Source: Cycloclasticus sp. 46_120_T64
GTDB taxonomy: Bacteria > Pseudomonadota > Gammaproteobacteria > Methylococcales > Cycloclasticaceae
DNA: 64,000 nucleotides
Reading direction: 5' to 3'
NCBI GenBank assembly: GCA_002162695.1
Contig: MAAM01000012.1
Coordinates: 49,411 to 113,410, forward strand
Shown: in pieces, positions 27,278-36,995 of the stretch
Layout of the letters: the number at the start of each line of letters is the position of its first letter
Numbering within the stretch: position 1 is the first letter of the stretch
Notes under the pieces: model-generated
Seen by the model: the letters and a program-made list of their open reading frames with translations, nothing else
Told to the model about the DNA's origin: nothing
Databases searched by the model: none
Position numbers and translations under genes: made by a program

Positions 27278-28192
27278 TTAAAACGAGGATTGAAAAAAAC
27301 TAGGGTCGATGAGTTCAATAAAATTCTTTGCTGGTAGTGATAACATACCTTTTCTTTTCATCGTAACACCGTAATAATAATCAGGAAAATATTTTGAAAG
27401 AGGTTTGGCGACGAGCTTTTCATTACCCGTTAACGAGACGCTGGTGACGATGGAAATACCGAGGCCAAGCTCAACGTATTTTTTAATAATCTCCCAGCTC
27501 CAAGCCTCTAGTGAGCCTTTGTAACGTAATTGGTGTTTTTGGAATACGTCCTCGACAATGCGCCAAGTGTTTAGGTGTTTAGGTGGCAGAATAAGGTCGT
27601 ACTGGGTGATATGGTGGAGGCTAATATCCTCGACTGCGGTGAGTGGGTGACCAAACGGCATAATCAATACGGGAACAAAACGATAGGCCTGTTTATATAG
27701 TATATCGGCGGGAACATCCGAGACGGGGCCAACCGCAAAATCTACCTCGCCGTTACGAATCGCTTCGATGCCCGACTTACCCGACACGTTGTGTAGACGA
27801 ATATGGATATTGGGGTAACGCTGCCTGAATTTTTCTACAATTTTGGGTAATAAATATAAAATACTGGCCTCGCCAGCGGCAATATTAATTTCGGCAGAGA
27901 CTTCCGGTTTATGCCGTGCGGCAAAGCGGGTGGGTAAGCTGTCCATTTGTTCAACCAGCGGTTGAGCCAGTTCTAATAATGTTTTACCCGCTTCGGTGAG
28001 GCTTATTTTGGGGCCGTTACGGGTGAATAAACGCGCCTTTAGTTCTTCTTCAAGACTTTGTATTTGCAGCGAAACGGAGGGTTGGCTCAGTTGCAATAAG
28101 TCGGCGGCCTTTGAGAAACCGCCCACTTTAGCGGCCATGCAAAATGACCTGAGTTGTTTATGTCGATTACTTTTTACGGCTGATTTACTCAT
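27278..28192 (-). CDS. LysR-family transcriptional regulator
   Basis: 304 residues. N-terminal winged helix with LRSFCMAAKVGGFSKAADLLQLSQPSVSLQIQSLEEEL, then a substrate-binding domain from about 95. Divergent from aceB with 125 bases between starts, so it may control the glyoxylate shunt genes and itself; this is inferred from position. The effector is unknown. Confidence 0.85.
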   Translation of the reverse strand: MSKSAVKSNRHKQLRSFCMAAKVGGFSKAADLLQLSQPSVSLQIQSLEEELKARLFTRNGPKISLTEAGKTLLELAQPLVEQMDSLPTRFAARHKPEVSAEINIAAGEASILYLLPKIVEKFRQRYPNIHIRLHNVSGKSGIEAIRNGEVDFAVGPVSDVPADILYKQAYRFVPVLIMPFGHPLTAVEDISLHHITQYDLILPPKHLNTWRIVEDVFQKHQLRYKGSLEAWSWEIIKKYVELGLGISIVTSVSLTGNEKLVAKPLSKYFPDYYYGVTMKRKGMLSLPAKNFIELIDPSFFQSSF

Positions 28193-28317
28193 AAACGCAT
28201 TCTATCATTGTTTTTTTTAATGATAGAAATAGTTTTATTGGGATTGTGTGGGGGTAGATTATCTCTATAATGCGGTCGCACAAATACCCAATGACATCAA
28301 TTTTAGGAGATCTGATA

Positions 28318-29901
28318 ATGAAAAAATTGACCTTTACCGGCGACATGCTTGAAGAATACAAAAGCATTTATTCTGCAGAAGCAAATGCTTTTGTTGCTAC
28401 GCTAGCGGAAGAGTTTTCACCCCGTGTTGCGGCCTTGCTTGAAACACGAAAAGTCAAACAAGCTGAAATTGATGCGGGCGCATTACCCGATTTCCTAGCT
28501 GAAACTAAAGCTATCCGTGAAGGCGATTGGAACATTTTAGGGGTTCCAGAAGACCTACAGGATCGTCGTGTAGAAATCACTGGCCCAGTCGATCGTAAAA
28601 TGATCATCAATGCATTGAATGCGAATGTAAAAGTATTCATGGCCGATTTTGAAGACTCTTTGGCACCGACTTGGGACAAAGTAGCGCAAGGCCAAATCAA
28701 TATGCGTGATGCGGTTAATGGCACCATTACTCTAGACGACCCTAAGTCGGGCAAACACTACGAGCTAAACGAAGACCCAGCGGTATTGATTTGTCGTGCA
28801 CGTGGTTTACACCTACCAGAAAAGCACATTCAATTAGAAGGCGACAATATCCCTGGTGGTTTGATCGACTTCGCTTATTACTTCTTCCATAACTATAAAG
28901 CGTTATTGGCGAAAGGTTCAGGCCCTTATTTCTATATTCCTAAACTGCAATCACACCAAGAAGCTCGCTGGTGGGCGGATGTGATGGACAAGGCTGAAGA
29001 CTTAGTGGGTCTTGAGCGTGGCACGGTTAAAGCAACGGTTCTTATTGAAACCTTGCCGGCGGTGTTTGAAATGGAAGAAATTCTTCACGAATTCCGTGAT
29101 CACATCGTGGCGCTTAACTGTGGCCGTTGGGATTATATCTTCAGCTATATTAAAACGCTTAAAAACTACCCTGATCGTGTACTACCAGATCGCCAAGCAG
29201 TAACAATGAATAAGCCTTTTTTAAGTGCATACTCACGTTTATTGATTAAAACGTGTCACAAGCGTGGTGCTTTAGCGATGGGTGGTATGGCGGCCTTTAT
29301 TCCTGCTAAAGACCCTGAAGTGAATGCAGCGGTATTGAAAAAAGTGGTTGGTGATAAAACACTAGAAGCACAAAACGGCCACGATGGTACCTGGGTTGCT
29401 CACCCGGGACTTGCTGATACAGCGATGGGTGTATTAAACGAATATATTGGTGAAGGTAACCTAAACCAAATGAGGGTTACACGTGCTGATGATGCAGACG
29501 TAACGGCGGCAGAATTACTAGAGCCTTGTAAGGGTGATAGAACAGAAGACGGTATGCGTGCGAATATCCGCATCGCTGTGCAATATATTGAAGCTTGGAT
29601 TCAAGGTAACGGCTGTGTGCCAATTTATGGCTTGATGGAAGACGCGGCAACCGCTGAAATTTCACGTTCATCTATCTGGCAGTGGATTCATCACGGTAAA
29701 GAATTAAGTAACGGTAAAAAAATCACCGTTGAACTATTCCGTGAATTTATGGGCGAAGAGATGGATGTGATCAAAACAGAAGTGGGCGAGGAGCGTTTCA
29801 GCTCAGGCCGTTTTGATGAAGCCGCTAAAATTATGGACCGTTTTACTACCTCAGAAGAGCTGGTTGATTTCTTAACCGTCCCAGCTTACGAATATTTATA
29901 A
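28318..29901 (+). CDS. aceB: Malate synthase A
   Basis: 527 residues from ATG 28318, which has an ideal ribosome site (ttaggagatctgata); the track start at 28270 lacks one. Condenses glyoxylate with acetyl-CoA in the glyoxylate shunt. Visible are DRRVEITGPVDRKM, MADFEDSLAPTWDK, LNCGRWDYIFSYIK and NGHDGTWVAHPGL. 34 bases upstream of aceA in the same direction, probably co-transcribed when growing on acetate or fatty acids. Confidence 0.95.
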   Translation: MKKLTFTGDMLEEYKSIYSAEANAFVATLAEEFSPRVAALLETRKVKQAEIDAGALPDFLAETKAIREGDWNILGVPEDLQDRRVEITGPVDRKMIINALNANVKVFMADFEDSLAPTWDKVAQGQINMRDAVNGTITLDDPKSGKHYELNEDPAVLICRARGLHLPEKHIQLEGDNIPGGLIDFAYYFFHNYKALLAKGSGPYFYIPKLQSHQEARWWADVMDKAEDLVGLERGTVKATVLIETLPAVFEMEEILHEFRDHIVALNCGRWDYIFSYIKTLKNYPDRVLPDRQAVTMNKPFLSAYSRLLIKTCHKRGALAMGGMAAFIPAKDPEVNAAVLKKVVGDKTLEAQNGHDGTWVAHPGLADTAMGVLNEYIGEGNLNQMRVTRADDADVTAAELLEPCKGDRTEDGMRANIRIAVQYIEAWIQGNGCVPIYGLMEDAATAEISRSSIWQWIHHGKELSNGKKITVELFREFMGEEMDVIKTEVGEERFSSGRFDEAAKIMDRFTTSEELVDFLTVPAYEYL

Positions 29902-29935
29902 ATTTTTAGTTTTACTAACCTTAATGGAGATTTAA

Positions 29936-31534
29936 ATGTCATCTTATACTAACGATATCGCTGCTGTTTCAGCAGTAATTGAAGCAAAGGGCCCGTCTTG
30001 GGACCCAATCAATCCTGAATCAATTGCACGTATGCGCGCGCAAAACAAATTCAAAACAGGCCTTGATGTAGCACAATACACAGCTGACATCATGAATGCT
30101 GATATGGCTGCATTTGATGCAGACAAAACTAAGTACACGCAGTCTTTAGGTTGCTGGCATGGTTTTATTGGTCAACAAAAAATGATCTCAATCAAAAAGC
30201 ATTTCGGTGGAAAAACTGACCGTCGTTACCTTTACCTTTCTGGTTGGATGGTTGCAGCATTACGTTCAGATTTTGGTCCTTTACCTGATCAATCTATGCA
30301 CGAAAAAACATCGGTTGCAGCATTAGTTGCTGAGTTATACACATTCCTACGTCAAGCTGATGCGCGTGAATTAGGCGGTTTGTTCCGTGATTTAGATGCA
30401 GCACGTGAAGCGGGTGATGCGGCTAAAGAAGCAAAAATTCAAGATGCAATTGATAACCACGTGACTCACGTTGTGCCAATTATTGCGGATATCGATGCGG
30501 GTTTTGGTAATGCTGAAGCGACTTACCTAATGGCTAAGCAAATGATCGAAGCGGGTGCTTGTGCACTGCAAATCGAAAACCAAGTAGCTGATGAAAAGCA
30601 ATGTGGTCACCAAGATGGCAAAGTTACGGTTCCTCACGCTGACTTCCATTCTAAAATTCGCGCATTACGTCACGCTTTCTTAGAATTAGGTATCGACAAC
30701 GGTATTATCGTGTCACGTACTGACTCTGAAGGTGCTGGTCTTACGAAAGAAATCGCTGTTGTTAAAGAGCCTGGCGATCAAGGCGATCGTTACAACTCTT
30801 TCCTAGACGTTGAAGAAATTGACGTAGCTGACATGGCTGAAGGCGATGTATGCTTTAACCGTGATGGCAAACTTGTTCGTCCTAAGCGTTTACCTTCTGG
30901 TCTATACCAATTCCGTCAAGGTACGGGTGAAGAGCGTTGTGTATTTGACTCTATCGAAGCCATTAAAGCGGGTGCCGATCTTCTTTGGATTGAAACTGCA
31001 ACACCAAGCGTTAAAGATATTGCCGACATGATGAACGAAGTTCGCAAAGAAATTCCTGATGCGAAGCTAGTTTACAACAACAGTCCTTCTTTCAACTGGA
31101 CGCTTAACTTCCGTCAGCAAGCATTTGACGCGATGGTTGCAGCAGGTGAAGATGTTTCTGGTTACGACCGTGATGGCTTAATGAGTGCTGAATACGACGA
31201 AACTGATTTGGCGCACGCTGCTGATGAAAAAGTTCGTACCTTCCAAGCTGATTCTGCTCGTGAAGCGAACATCTTCCACCACTTGATCACTTTACCGACT
31301 TACCACACAGCAGCGTTGTCTACAGACAACTTAGCTAAAGACTACTTTGGTGAGCAAGGTATGCTTGGCTACGTAGCTGGCGTACAGCGTAAAGAGATCC
31401 GTCAAGGTATCGCATGTGTTAAACATCAAAACATGTCGGGTTCAGACATGGGCGATGACCACAAAGAATACTTTGCTGGTGAGAACGCGCTTAAAGCGGG
31501 CGGTGCGAACAACACATCTAACCAATTCTCTTAA
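29936..31534 (+). CDS. aceA: Isocitrate lyase
   Basis: 532 residues, the longer class of isocitrate lyase found in Pseudomonas-like bacteria. The catalytic motif reads KQCGHQDGK (about 219-227), with metal-binding DIDAGFGN nearby. Cleaves isocitrate to succinate and glyoxylate, which feeds aceB just upstream. Codon use is rich in the preferred codons of a highly expressed gene. Followed by a terminator at 31608. Confidence 0.96.
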   Translation: MSSYTNDIAAVSAVIEAKGPSWDPINPESIARMRAQNKFKTGLDVAQYTADIMNADMAAFDADKTKYTQSLGCWHGFIGQQKMISIKKHFGGKTDRRYLYLSGWMVAALRSDFGPLPDQSMHEKTSVAALVAELYTFLRQADARELGGLFRDLDAAREAGDAAKEAKIQDAIDNHVTHVVPIIADIDAGFGNAEATYLMAKQMIEAGACALQIENQVADEKQCGHQDGKVTVPHADFHSKIRALRHAFLELGIDNGIIVSRTDSEGAGLTKEIAVVKEPGDQGDRYNSFLDVEEIDVADMAEGDVCFNRDGKLVRPKRLPSGLYQFRQGTGEERCVFDSIEAIKAGADLLWIETATPSVKDIADMMNEVRKEIPDAKLVYNNSPSFNWTLNFRQQAFDAMVAAGEDVSGYDRDGLMSAEYDETDLAHAADEKVRTFQADSAREANIFHHLITLPTYHTAALSTDNLAKDYFGEQGMLGYVAGVQRKEIRQGIACVKHQNMSGSDMGDDHKEYFAGENALKAGGANNTSNQFS

Positions 31535-31607
31535 TTTGAGATAGCTTAATGTGTTTTGCCCTAGCCATTGCTTCTGCATTGCTAGGGTAGATGCCATTCG
31601 TGGTAAT

Positions 31608-31644
31608 AAAAAGGCGATATTCTTAATTGAATGTCGCCTTTTTT
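31608..31644 (+). terminator. Rho-independent terminator after aceA
   Basis: GGCGATATTC-ttaatt-GAATGTCGCC pairs at nine positions plus one G-T and is followed by six T. An A-run lies on the other side, so it could also work in reverse. Confidence 0.9.
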
Positions 31645-31681
31645 ATGACTGAGTTTAACGTTTTAACCTACAATCGCATTG

Positions 31682-32194
31682 TTAAGTGTCTTAGGGAAAT
31701 TAAATGATTGAAGTTGTATCCAAAAGTAACATTGATGAGGTGTTGCCTTTAATCAGCAAGTACCAAGAATTTTATAAGGTCGTTGATATATCAGATGCAA
31801 AAAACAAAGCGTTCTTTTCGCAGTTTGGCGAAACGAATTCATCGGGTTGCCAATTCATATTTCGCAGTAACACAAAGCTTGTTGGATTTGCCACTGTATT
31901 TTTTACATATTCTTCCACGCTTGCAGCTAAAGTTGCGGTATTAAATGATCTATATACCTTGCCGGCCAACAGAGGAGAAGGTATTGCTAAACAACTCGTC
32001 GAGCATTGCGATAGTTTTGCAAAGTCACAGGGTGCGTTAAGACTACAGTGGCTAACGGCTACAGATAACGAGCCTGCACAAAAACTGTATGATTCACTAA
32101 ACACGGCTAAGAGTACATGGTGCTTTTATACGTACAATACATAACCAATTAACCCGGTATGGCGCACAAAATACACCCGCGCTTACTTATAACG
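31682..32194 (+). mobile_element. Cassette-like unit carrying the acetyltransferase gene
   Basis: The left edge is G/TTAAGT (31681-31687). The right edge is an attC-like site: ACATAAC (32139-32145, overlapping the gene stop) and GTTAAAC (32194-32200), 62 bases end to end. The R'' box is complementary to the left edge at 6 of 7 positions, as required for a circular cassette. The inner arms share a GGTATGGCGC / GCGCTTAC stem with a bulged base. The unit lies between aceA and clpS, 30 kb from the integrase. Confidence 0.45.
31704..32144 (+). CDS. GNAT-family acetyltransferase
   Basis: 146 residues. The acetyl-CoA loop is visible in LYTLPANRGEGIAKQLVEH (motif R/Q-x-x-G-x-G/A reads RGEGIA), and the C-terminal LYDSLN... 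end is normal for small GNATs. Substrate unknown. AT-richer than its neighbours; the stop codon overlaps an attC-like box. It is probably foreign between aceA and the clp genes. Confidence 0.8.
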   Translation: MIEVVSKSNIDEVLPLISKYQEFYKVVDISDAKNKAFFSQFGETNSSGCQFIFRSNTKLVGFATVFFTYSSTLAAKVAVLNDLYTLPANRGEGIAKQLVEHCDSFAKSQGALRLQWLTATDNEPAQKLYDSLNTAKSTWCFYTYNT

Positions 32195-32992
32195 TTAAAC
32201 ATCTAAAACAAAGGTAAATGAATAATGAGTGATACTCCAAGCTATCTACAGGATGCATCAGATCTGTTAACAAAAGACGGTTTTGCAACGGGCGAGACTT
32301 GGTATCACGGGACATCTTCTTCCTTAGCAAGCTCCATTGAGTCTGATGGTCTAAAGCGTTCAGGCGATAGGGCGATGAAACAAGCCGCAAAAAGCACCAT
32401 GGCAACGATTGGCAATAGTTATACAGAGTCTGTTGAACCGGTATTTTTAACGCAAAGCAAAGAACTGGCTTATTACTGGGCTGAGCAGACGGTTAGAGAA
32501 CGAAGTGTTCGTTTTGAGGGGGATGAAACGGCCGTCGTTTTTGCAATTAAATTGCCGGAAGAGCACAATGCTAAGGTGCTTCCTGATGTGGGTGCCGCTA
32601 GTTTATTGATGGTTAAGGAAGGCGAGTCGTATATGCTTTACGTCGCTAAACTCTATCAGGATTGTGATGCGGGTGAGCTTGATATTGATTTGATGAAGGC
32701 CGGTCGTTTAGAGTATTTGAATAAGCTTGGAATGGCCTACATTAATCAAGATATTGATGCTGAGTTCGTTTCAGTTGTTGCTAGCTGAGGACTTGGTTCT
32801 TTGTGCAATATTGTCTGCTGCTGTGTTTTATCTGCAGAAAAGTAGTGCCACTCTGCAATACCTGAAAGATTCACGTATCCAAGTCGGTGGCACTCGTGAA
32901 GCAGCGGCCTATCATGCTGTCTACTTACCTCGCAGCGACTTTATCAACGGCTGGGATTGTTAAAGAGAATTGACTAAGTGGTAGCGTTTAAC
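32195..32992 (+). mobile_element. Second cassette-like unit (ADP-ribosyltransferase-like gene)
   Basis: The left edge TTAAACATC follows G at 32194. GTTTAAC at 32986-32992 is its exact 7-base complement and would be R''. A matching R' is uncertain: CTTAGGG at 33093-33099 is the nearest candidate. About 200 non-coding bases lie between gene end and R''. Confidence 0.35.
32225..32788 (+). CDS. ADP-ribosyltransferase-like (KptA/ART-fold) protein
   Basis: 187 residues. TWYHGTSSSLASSIESDGLKRSGD (about 21-45) is the typical H/Y-G-T-S...I...GL opening of ART-fold proteins, such as KptA-like and small ADP-ribosyltransferase toxins. VFLTQSKELAYYWAEQ follows, also usual in that fold (shelf strand plus helix). 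A catalytic Glu cannot be fixed by eye. It could modify nucleic acid or protein with NAD+, or be a phosphotransferase. Flanked by cassette-like sites. Confidence 0.55.
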   Translation: MSDTPSYLQDASDLLTKDGFATGETWYHGTSSSLASSIESDGLKRSGDRAMKQAAKSTMATIGNSYTESVEPVFLTQSKELAYYWAEQTVRERSVRFEGDETAVVFAIKLPEEHNAKVLPDVGAASLLMVKEGESYMLYVAKLYQDCDAGELDIDLMKAGRLEYLNKLGMAYINQDIDAEFVSVVAS

Positions 32993-33260
32993 ATAAAGAA
33001 ACCGATCAAGGCTCGCTGGTGTAAAACAGCAAGGCATGAGGGATTGAGATATGGCTGTCGGTCGCAGAGAGTGTTTTTCTACTGATGCCGCGCTTAGGGG
33101 GCATATCATTAACAAGTTTTCATGATTTGCTCGATGGTATGGCTAATGCGAGCTTGAAATTGAAAGTCCGAGACTCCATATTAAGATATAGATTTTTTAT
33201 AAACGAACATTCTATATTTCTGTCAAAATAAACAACTAACCGTTAGTGATTACATAAATT
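32789..33260. other. 472-bp region before clpS without a supported gene
   Basis: Contains the GTTTAAC box at 32986 and an uncertain attC arm to 33099. An overlapping frame (32727-32963) has no recognisable family. The last 90 bases are AT-rich and probably carry the clpS promoter; ACTAACcGTTAGT just before the start is a small palindrome of unknown role. Confidence 0.5.
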
Positions 33261-33587
33261 ATGTCCGATTTACCTTTTCAGCACGACGACGATGGCAGCT
33301 TGGCTTTGCAAGAGGCGAAGCCTAAGTTACAGAAGCCACCGATGTTTAAGGTGCTTTTATTAAATGATGACTTCACCCCAATGGATTTTGTGGTATCAAT
33401 TTTGCAAAGTATCTTTTACAAAACGAAGGAAGATGCCGTTCGTATTACGATGAATGTGCATACCAGTGGTGTAGGTGTTTGTGGTGTCTATACTAAAGAC
33501 ATTGCCGAAACCAAAGTGCAGCAGGTTGTATTGTACGCACAAGAGAATCAACACCCCTTGCAGTGTACCTTAGAAGAAGTGGAGTGA
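33261..33587 (+). CDS. clpS: ATP-dependent Clp protease adaptor ClpS
   Basis: 108 residues. Core VLLLNDDFTPMDFVVSILQSIF forms the pocket for N-terminal Leu/Phe/Tyr/Trp of substrates, with Asp-Asp conserved, and the helix with NVHTSGVGVCGVYTKDIAE contacts ClpA. Delivers N-degron proteins to ClpAP. clpA starts four bases after its stop. The substrate-making enzymes bpt and aat are encoded just beyond. Confidence 0.96.
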   Translation: MSDLPFQHDDDGSLALQEAKPKLQKPPMFKVLLLNDDFTPMDFVVSILQSIFYKTKEDAVRITMNVHTSGVGVCGVYTKDIAETKVQQVVLYAQENQHPLQCTLEEVE

Positions 33588-33591
33588 AGCT

Positions 33592-35859
33592 ATGTTGAAT
33601 AAAGAACTAGAAGAGTCGTTAAACGAAGCGTTTAAGCGAGCGCACGAGAAGCGCCATGAATACATCACGGTTGAACATTTGTTACTGGCGATGATGCGTA
33701 ATGCAACGGCCCGTGAAGTGTTTCAGGCTTCAGGGGGTAATGTCGGTATTATGATTGCTGATCTAGAGTCATATTTAGAACAAACCTCACCGATTATCCC
33801 GGTGGACATTGAGCGTGAAACTCAGCCAACTTTAGGTTTCCAACGTGTATTGCAGCGCGCTGTATTCCATGTGCAGTCATCCGGTAAAAAAGAGGTGACG
33901 GGGGCGAATGTATTAATTGCGATTTTTAGTGAGCAGGATTCACAAGCGGTTTATTTGATGAGCCGACAAGACGTGAGCCGGCTAGATGCGGTTAACTATA
34001 TTTCACACGGAATCGCACGCATCGACGAAGATGAGGAAATAAGCGATTTTGAAGAGCCAGCTGCCGAAGAGGCTGAGAAAACCGCCACTGATCCCTTGGC
34101 TAAATATACCGTTAATCTCAATGAACAGGCTAAGCTGGGTAAAATTGACCCGTTAATTGGACGGGAAAAGGAATTGGAGCGAACCATTCAAACCCTCTGT
34201 CGGCGGCGTAAAAATAACCCGTTATTAGTGGGTGAGGCTGGCGTGGGTAAAACGGCGATTGCCGAAGGTTTGGCGCTGAAAATTATCGACTCCGAGGTGC
34301 CGGCGGTATTAGAGGAAACCATTATTTATTCCTTAGATATGGGCGCTTTAGTAGCCGGTACAAAATATCGCGGGGATTTTGAGAAACGTTTAAAAGGTCT
34401 GGTGTCTCAGTTAAAGTCTGAGCCTGACTCTATTTTATTTATTGATGAAATCCATACCATTATCGGCGCAGGTTCGGCCTCAGGTAGTGTGATGGATGCG
34501 TCTAATATGATTAAACCCGCGTTGGCTTCGGGTGAATTGCGTTGTATCGGCTCAACCACTTATAAGGAGTTCCGTGGTATTTTTGAAAAGGATCACGCCT
34601 TGGCTCGACGTTTTCAAAAAATTGATATTAACGAACCCTCGGTCGATGACACCATTCAAATCTTACGTGGTTTGAAGTCTCGGTATGAGGAGCACCATGA
34701 CCTTGAGTACAGTAACGCGAGTATAGAGACGGCGGCAAAATTGGCCGATCGTTACATTAATGATCGTTTTTTACCGGATAAAGCGATTGATGTGCTGGAT
34801 GAAGCCGGTGCAAGACAACGTTTATTAGCCGTAGCCGACCGTAAAGAGATTATTTTAACGGAAGATATTGAAAAAATTATTGCGCAAATTGCACGTATCC
34901 CAGAAAAAAGTATTTCTTCGCAAGATAAAGATAAACTTAAAGACTTAGCGCGTAATTTGAAGCTAGTCGTTTTTGGTCAGGACGAGGCGATTGAGAAGCT
35001 CTCTGACGCGGTTATTTTGAGTCGGGCGGGTCTAGGTAATGAGGAGCGCACAATCGGCTCATTTTTATTTTCAGGGCCAACCGGGGTCGGTAAAACCGAG
35101 GTGACTCAGCAGCTGGCAAAAATTATGGGGGTGGACTTGATTCGCTTCGATATGTCGGAATATATGGAGCGACACACGGTGTCGCGTTTGATTGGTTCAC
35201 CGCCAGGTTATGTCGGTTACGATCAAGGTGGTTTGTTGACCGAAGAAGTGGCGAAACACCCGTACGCGATTTTGTTATTGGATGAGATTGAAAAGGCGCA
35301 CCCAGATATTTTTAATTTGTTATTACAAATTATGGATCACGGCACTTTAACTGATAATAATGGCCGTAAAGCTGATTTTAGAAATATTATGTTGGTGATG
35401 ACGACCAATGCGGGCGCGCAAGAGGCGAGCCGGGCATCGATGGGCTTTACCGAACAAGAGCATTCTAGCGATAGCATGCAGGTGATCGAAAAGTCCTTTA
35501 GCCCCGAGTTTAGAAATCGTTTGGACGCGGTGGTGCAGTTCAAGTCATTGGACAAAGATATTATTATTCACGTGGTGGATAAGTTTATCTTCCAATTAGA
35601 AGCGCAGTTACACGAGAAGAATGTCAGTTTGATCTTGGAGCCAGAGGCCAGAAGTTGGTTGGCGAAAAAAGGTTACGACCCTAAAATGGGCGCAAGACCG
35701 ATGGAGCGCACGGTTCAGGAGTACATTAAAAAACCACTTGCGAACGAGCTTGTGTTCGGTAAGTTAACCAACGGCGGGACGGTGAAGGTCTACCTGAAAG
35801 ATAATAAAATTGACTTTATTATTAGCGAGGCGAGTAAGGATTTAGTCGAGCAGGATTAG
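33592..35859 (+). CDS. clpA: Clp protease ATPase subunit ClpA
   Basis: 755 residues. N domain (1-~145), acidic linker, then two AAA+ rings: Walker [10 protein letters not shown] (near 217) with Walker [10 protein letters not shown], and Walker [10 protein letters not shown] (near 497) with [11 protein letters not shown]. Arginine-finger and pore loops are in place (GTKYRGDFE). Unfolds substrates for ClpP. Operon with clpS; a hairpin follows at 35868. Confidence 0.97.
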   Translation: MLNKELEESLNEAFKRAHEKRHEYITVEHLLLAMMRNATAREVFQASGGNVGIMIADLESYLEQTSPIIPVDIERETQPTLGFQRVLQRAVFHVQSSGKKEVTGANVLIAIFSEQDSQAVYLMSRQDVSRLDAVNYISHGIARIDEDEEISDFEEPAAEEAEKTATDPLAKYTVNLNEQAKLGKIDPLIGREKELERTIQTLCRRRKNNPLLVGEAGVGKTAIAEGLALKIIDSEVPAVLEETIIYSLDMGALVAGTKYRGDFEKRLKGLVSQLKSEPDSILFIDEIHTIIGAGSASGSVMDASNMIKPALASGELRCIGSTTYKEFRGIFEKDHALARRFQKIDINEPSVDDTIQILRGLKSRYEEHHDLEYSNASIETAAKLADRYINDRFLPDKAIDVLDEAGARQRLLAVADRKEIILTEDIEKIIAQIARIPEKSISSQDKDKLKDLARNLKLVVFGQDEAIEKLSDAVILSRAGLGNEERTIGSFLFSGPTGVGKTEVTQQLAKIMGVDLIRFDMSEYMERHTVSRLIGSPPGYVGYDQGGLLTEEVAKHPYAILLLDEIEKAHPDIFNLLLQIMDHGTLTDNNGRKADFRNIMLVMTTNAGAQEASRASMGFTEQEHSSDSMQVIEKSFSPEFRNRLDAVVQFKSLDKDIIIHVVDKFIFQLEAQLHEKNVSLILEPEARSWLAKKGYDPKMGARPMERTVQEYIKKPLANELVFGKLTNGGTVKVYLKDNKIDFIISEASKDLVEQD

Positions 35860-35867
35860 GGTGAGGG

Positions 35868-35895
35868 CTTTGCACGGAATGACTTCTGTGCAAAG
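35868..35895. terminator. Hairpin between clpA and infA
   Basis: CTTTGCACGGAA-tgac-TTCTGTGCAAAG, 12 positions with one G-T, followed on the plus strand by tctcggtgttttta. It lies between the convergent clpA and infA genes and may end both transcripts. The T-run is weak. Confidence 0.65.
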
Positions 35896-35906
35896 TCTCG
35901 GTGTTT

Positions 35907-36125
35907 TTATTTAACGCGGTAAGTAATACGGCCTTTGCTTAGATCGTAAGGTGTCATTTCAACTTTGACACGGTCACCGGTTAAGATACGGATATAGTGC
36001 TTACGCATTTTTCCTGAGATATGCGCGGTAATGACGTGGCCATTTTCTAGTTCAACGCGAAACATCGTGTTTGGGAGCGTGTCCTTTACCACGCCTTCCA
36101 TTTCAATTTGATCTTCTTTTGCCAT
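35907..36125 (-). CDS. infA: Translation initiation factor IF-1
   Basis: 72 residues, the exact usual length: [49 protein letters not shown]1-like OB fold that occupies the ribosomal A site during initiation. Separated from bpt by about 96 bases, so it probably has its own promoter as in related genomes. Confidence 0.98.
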   Translation of the reverse strand: MAKEDQIEMEGVVKDTLPNTMFRVELENGHVITAHISGKMRKHYIRILTGDRVKVEMTPYDLSKGRITYRVK

Positions 36126-36221
36126 GTGTTCCTTTAAATGATTTTTTAACTAACAGCCCGATAAAATAGGCGAATGCGGCGCGATTTTACACTATTTAAG
36201 CTCTGCAAGGTGTTAATTGAG

Positions 36222-36995
36222 TTAAAAAGTTTCTGCAGAAGCTACAGAACCACTGCTGACAGGTAAATCGCTGGCTTTTTCAAAGGAAAGCCAACGGTTT
36301 TCGATGAGCATTTCCAACGGTCTGAAGTTGGATTTATAATTCATTTTTTGTGAGTCGCGGACGTAATAACCCAAGTACAGGTGTTGTTTATGATGCGCTT
36401 GAGCGTAGCGTATTTGTTGTAATACGCTGTAAGTGCCTAAGCTGAGTGAGGCAAATTCAGGGTCAAAAAAGGTATACACCGCAGACATCGAAAGGGCGAA
36501 TAGATCGGTCACCGATACCGCGAGCAGTTTATCGTCTAACCTCGTTTCAAAGATGGCGCTATTACCCAGTGATTCACATAAAAAAGTGCGGTACTCGCTG
36601 CGCTCAAATTGTTGCATTGAACCGCCGGGGTGTTTATGTGCTTGATAACGTAGATATAGTTGATAGTGTTGTTCAGAAAAATCGGCTGAAATGGGCTTGA
36701 ATGTTAACGCCTTGTTTTTTGTTAAGATGCGTTTTTGACTGCGCGAGGCTTTGAATTTATTAACGTCGATGCGGGTCGATATACAGCGGCGACAGGTTTC
36801 GCAATGAGGTCGATAGATGTGGCGTCCGCTGCGTCTGAAACCGAGGCTAATTAACTGCGCATACACCTCGGGGCTTACCTCGGCGTCTGGGGCAATGAAA
36901 ACATTACGCGACTGTTTATCAGATAAGTAATCACAGTTTTGTGCGGAGGAGATATACAGCGCTAATTGCTGCTGCTCATTGCTCTTATCGCTCAT
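36222..36995 (-). CDS. bpt: Aspartate/glutamate leucyltransferase
   Basis: 257 residues. The N-terminal cysteine pattern YRPHCETCRRCISTRIDV (about 61-78) and the SLGTYSVLQQIRYAQ...YLGYYVRDSQKMNYKSNFRP block mark the Bpt/ATE family. It moves Leu from Leu-tRNA to proteins beginning with Asp or Glu, making them ClpS substrates. Overlaps the aat stop by 4 bases, so the two transferases are translated together. Confidence 0.93.
   Translation of the reverse strand: MSDKSNEQQQLALYISSAQNCDYLSDKQSRNVFIAPDAEVSPEVYAQLISLGFRRSGRHIYRPHCETCRRCISTRIDVNKFKASRSQKRILTKNKALTFKPISADFSEQHYQLYLRYQAHKHPGGSMQQFERSEYRTFLCESLGNSAIFETRLDDKLLAVSVTDLFALSMSAVYTFFDPEFASLSLGTYSVLQQIRYAQAHHKQHLYLGYYVRDSQKMNYKSNFRPLEMLIENRWLSFEKASDLPVSSGSVASAETF

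Noticed and set aside
32727-32963. 78-codon ORF overlapping the ADP-ribosyltransferase-like gene end
   Set aside because: Different frame overlapping a better-supported gene, no family and no ribosome site.
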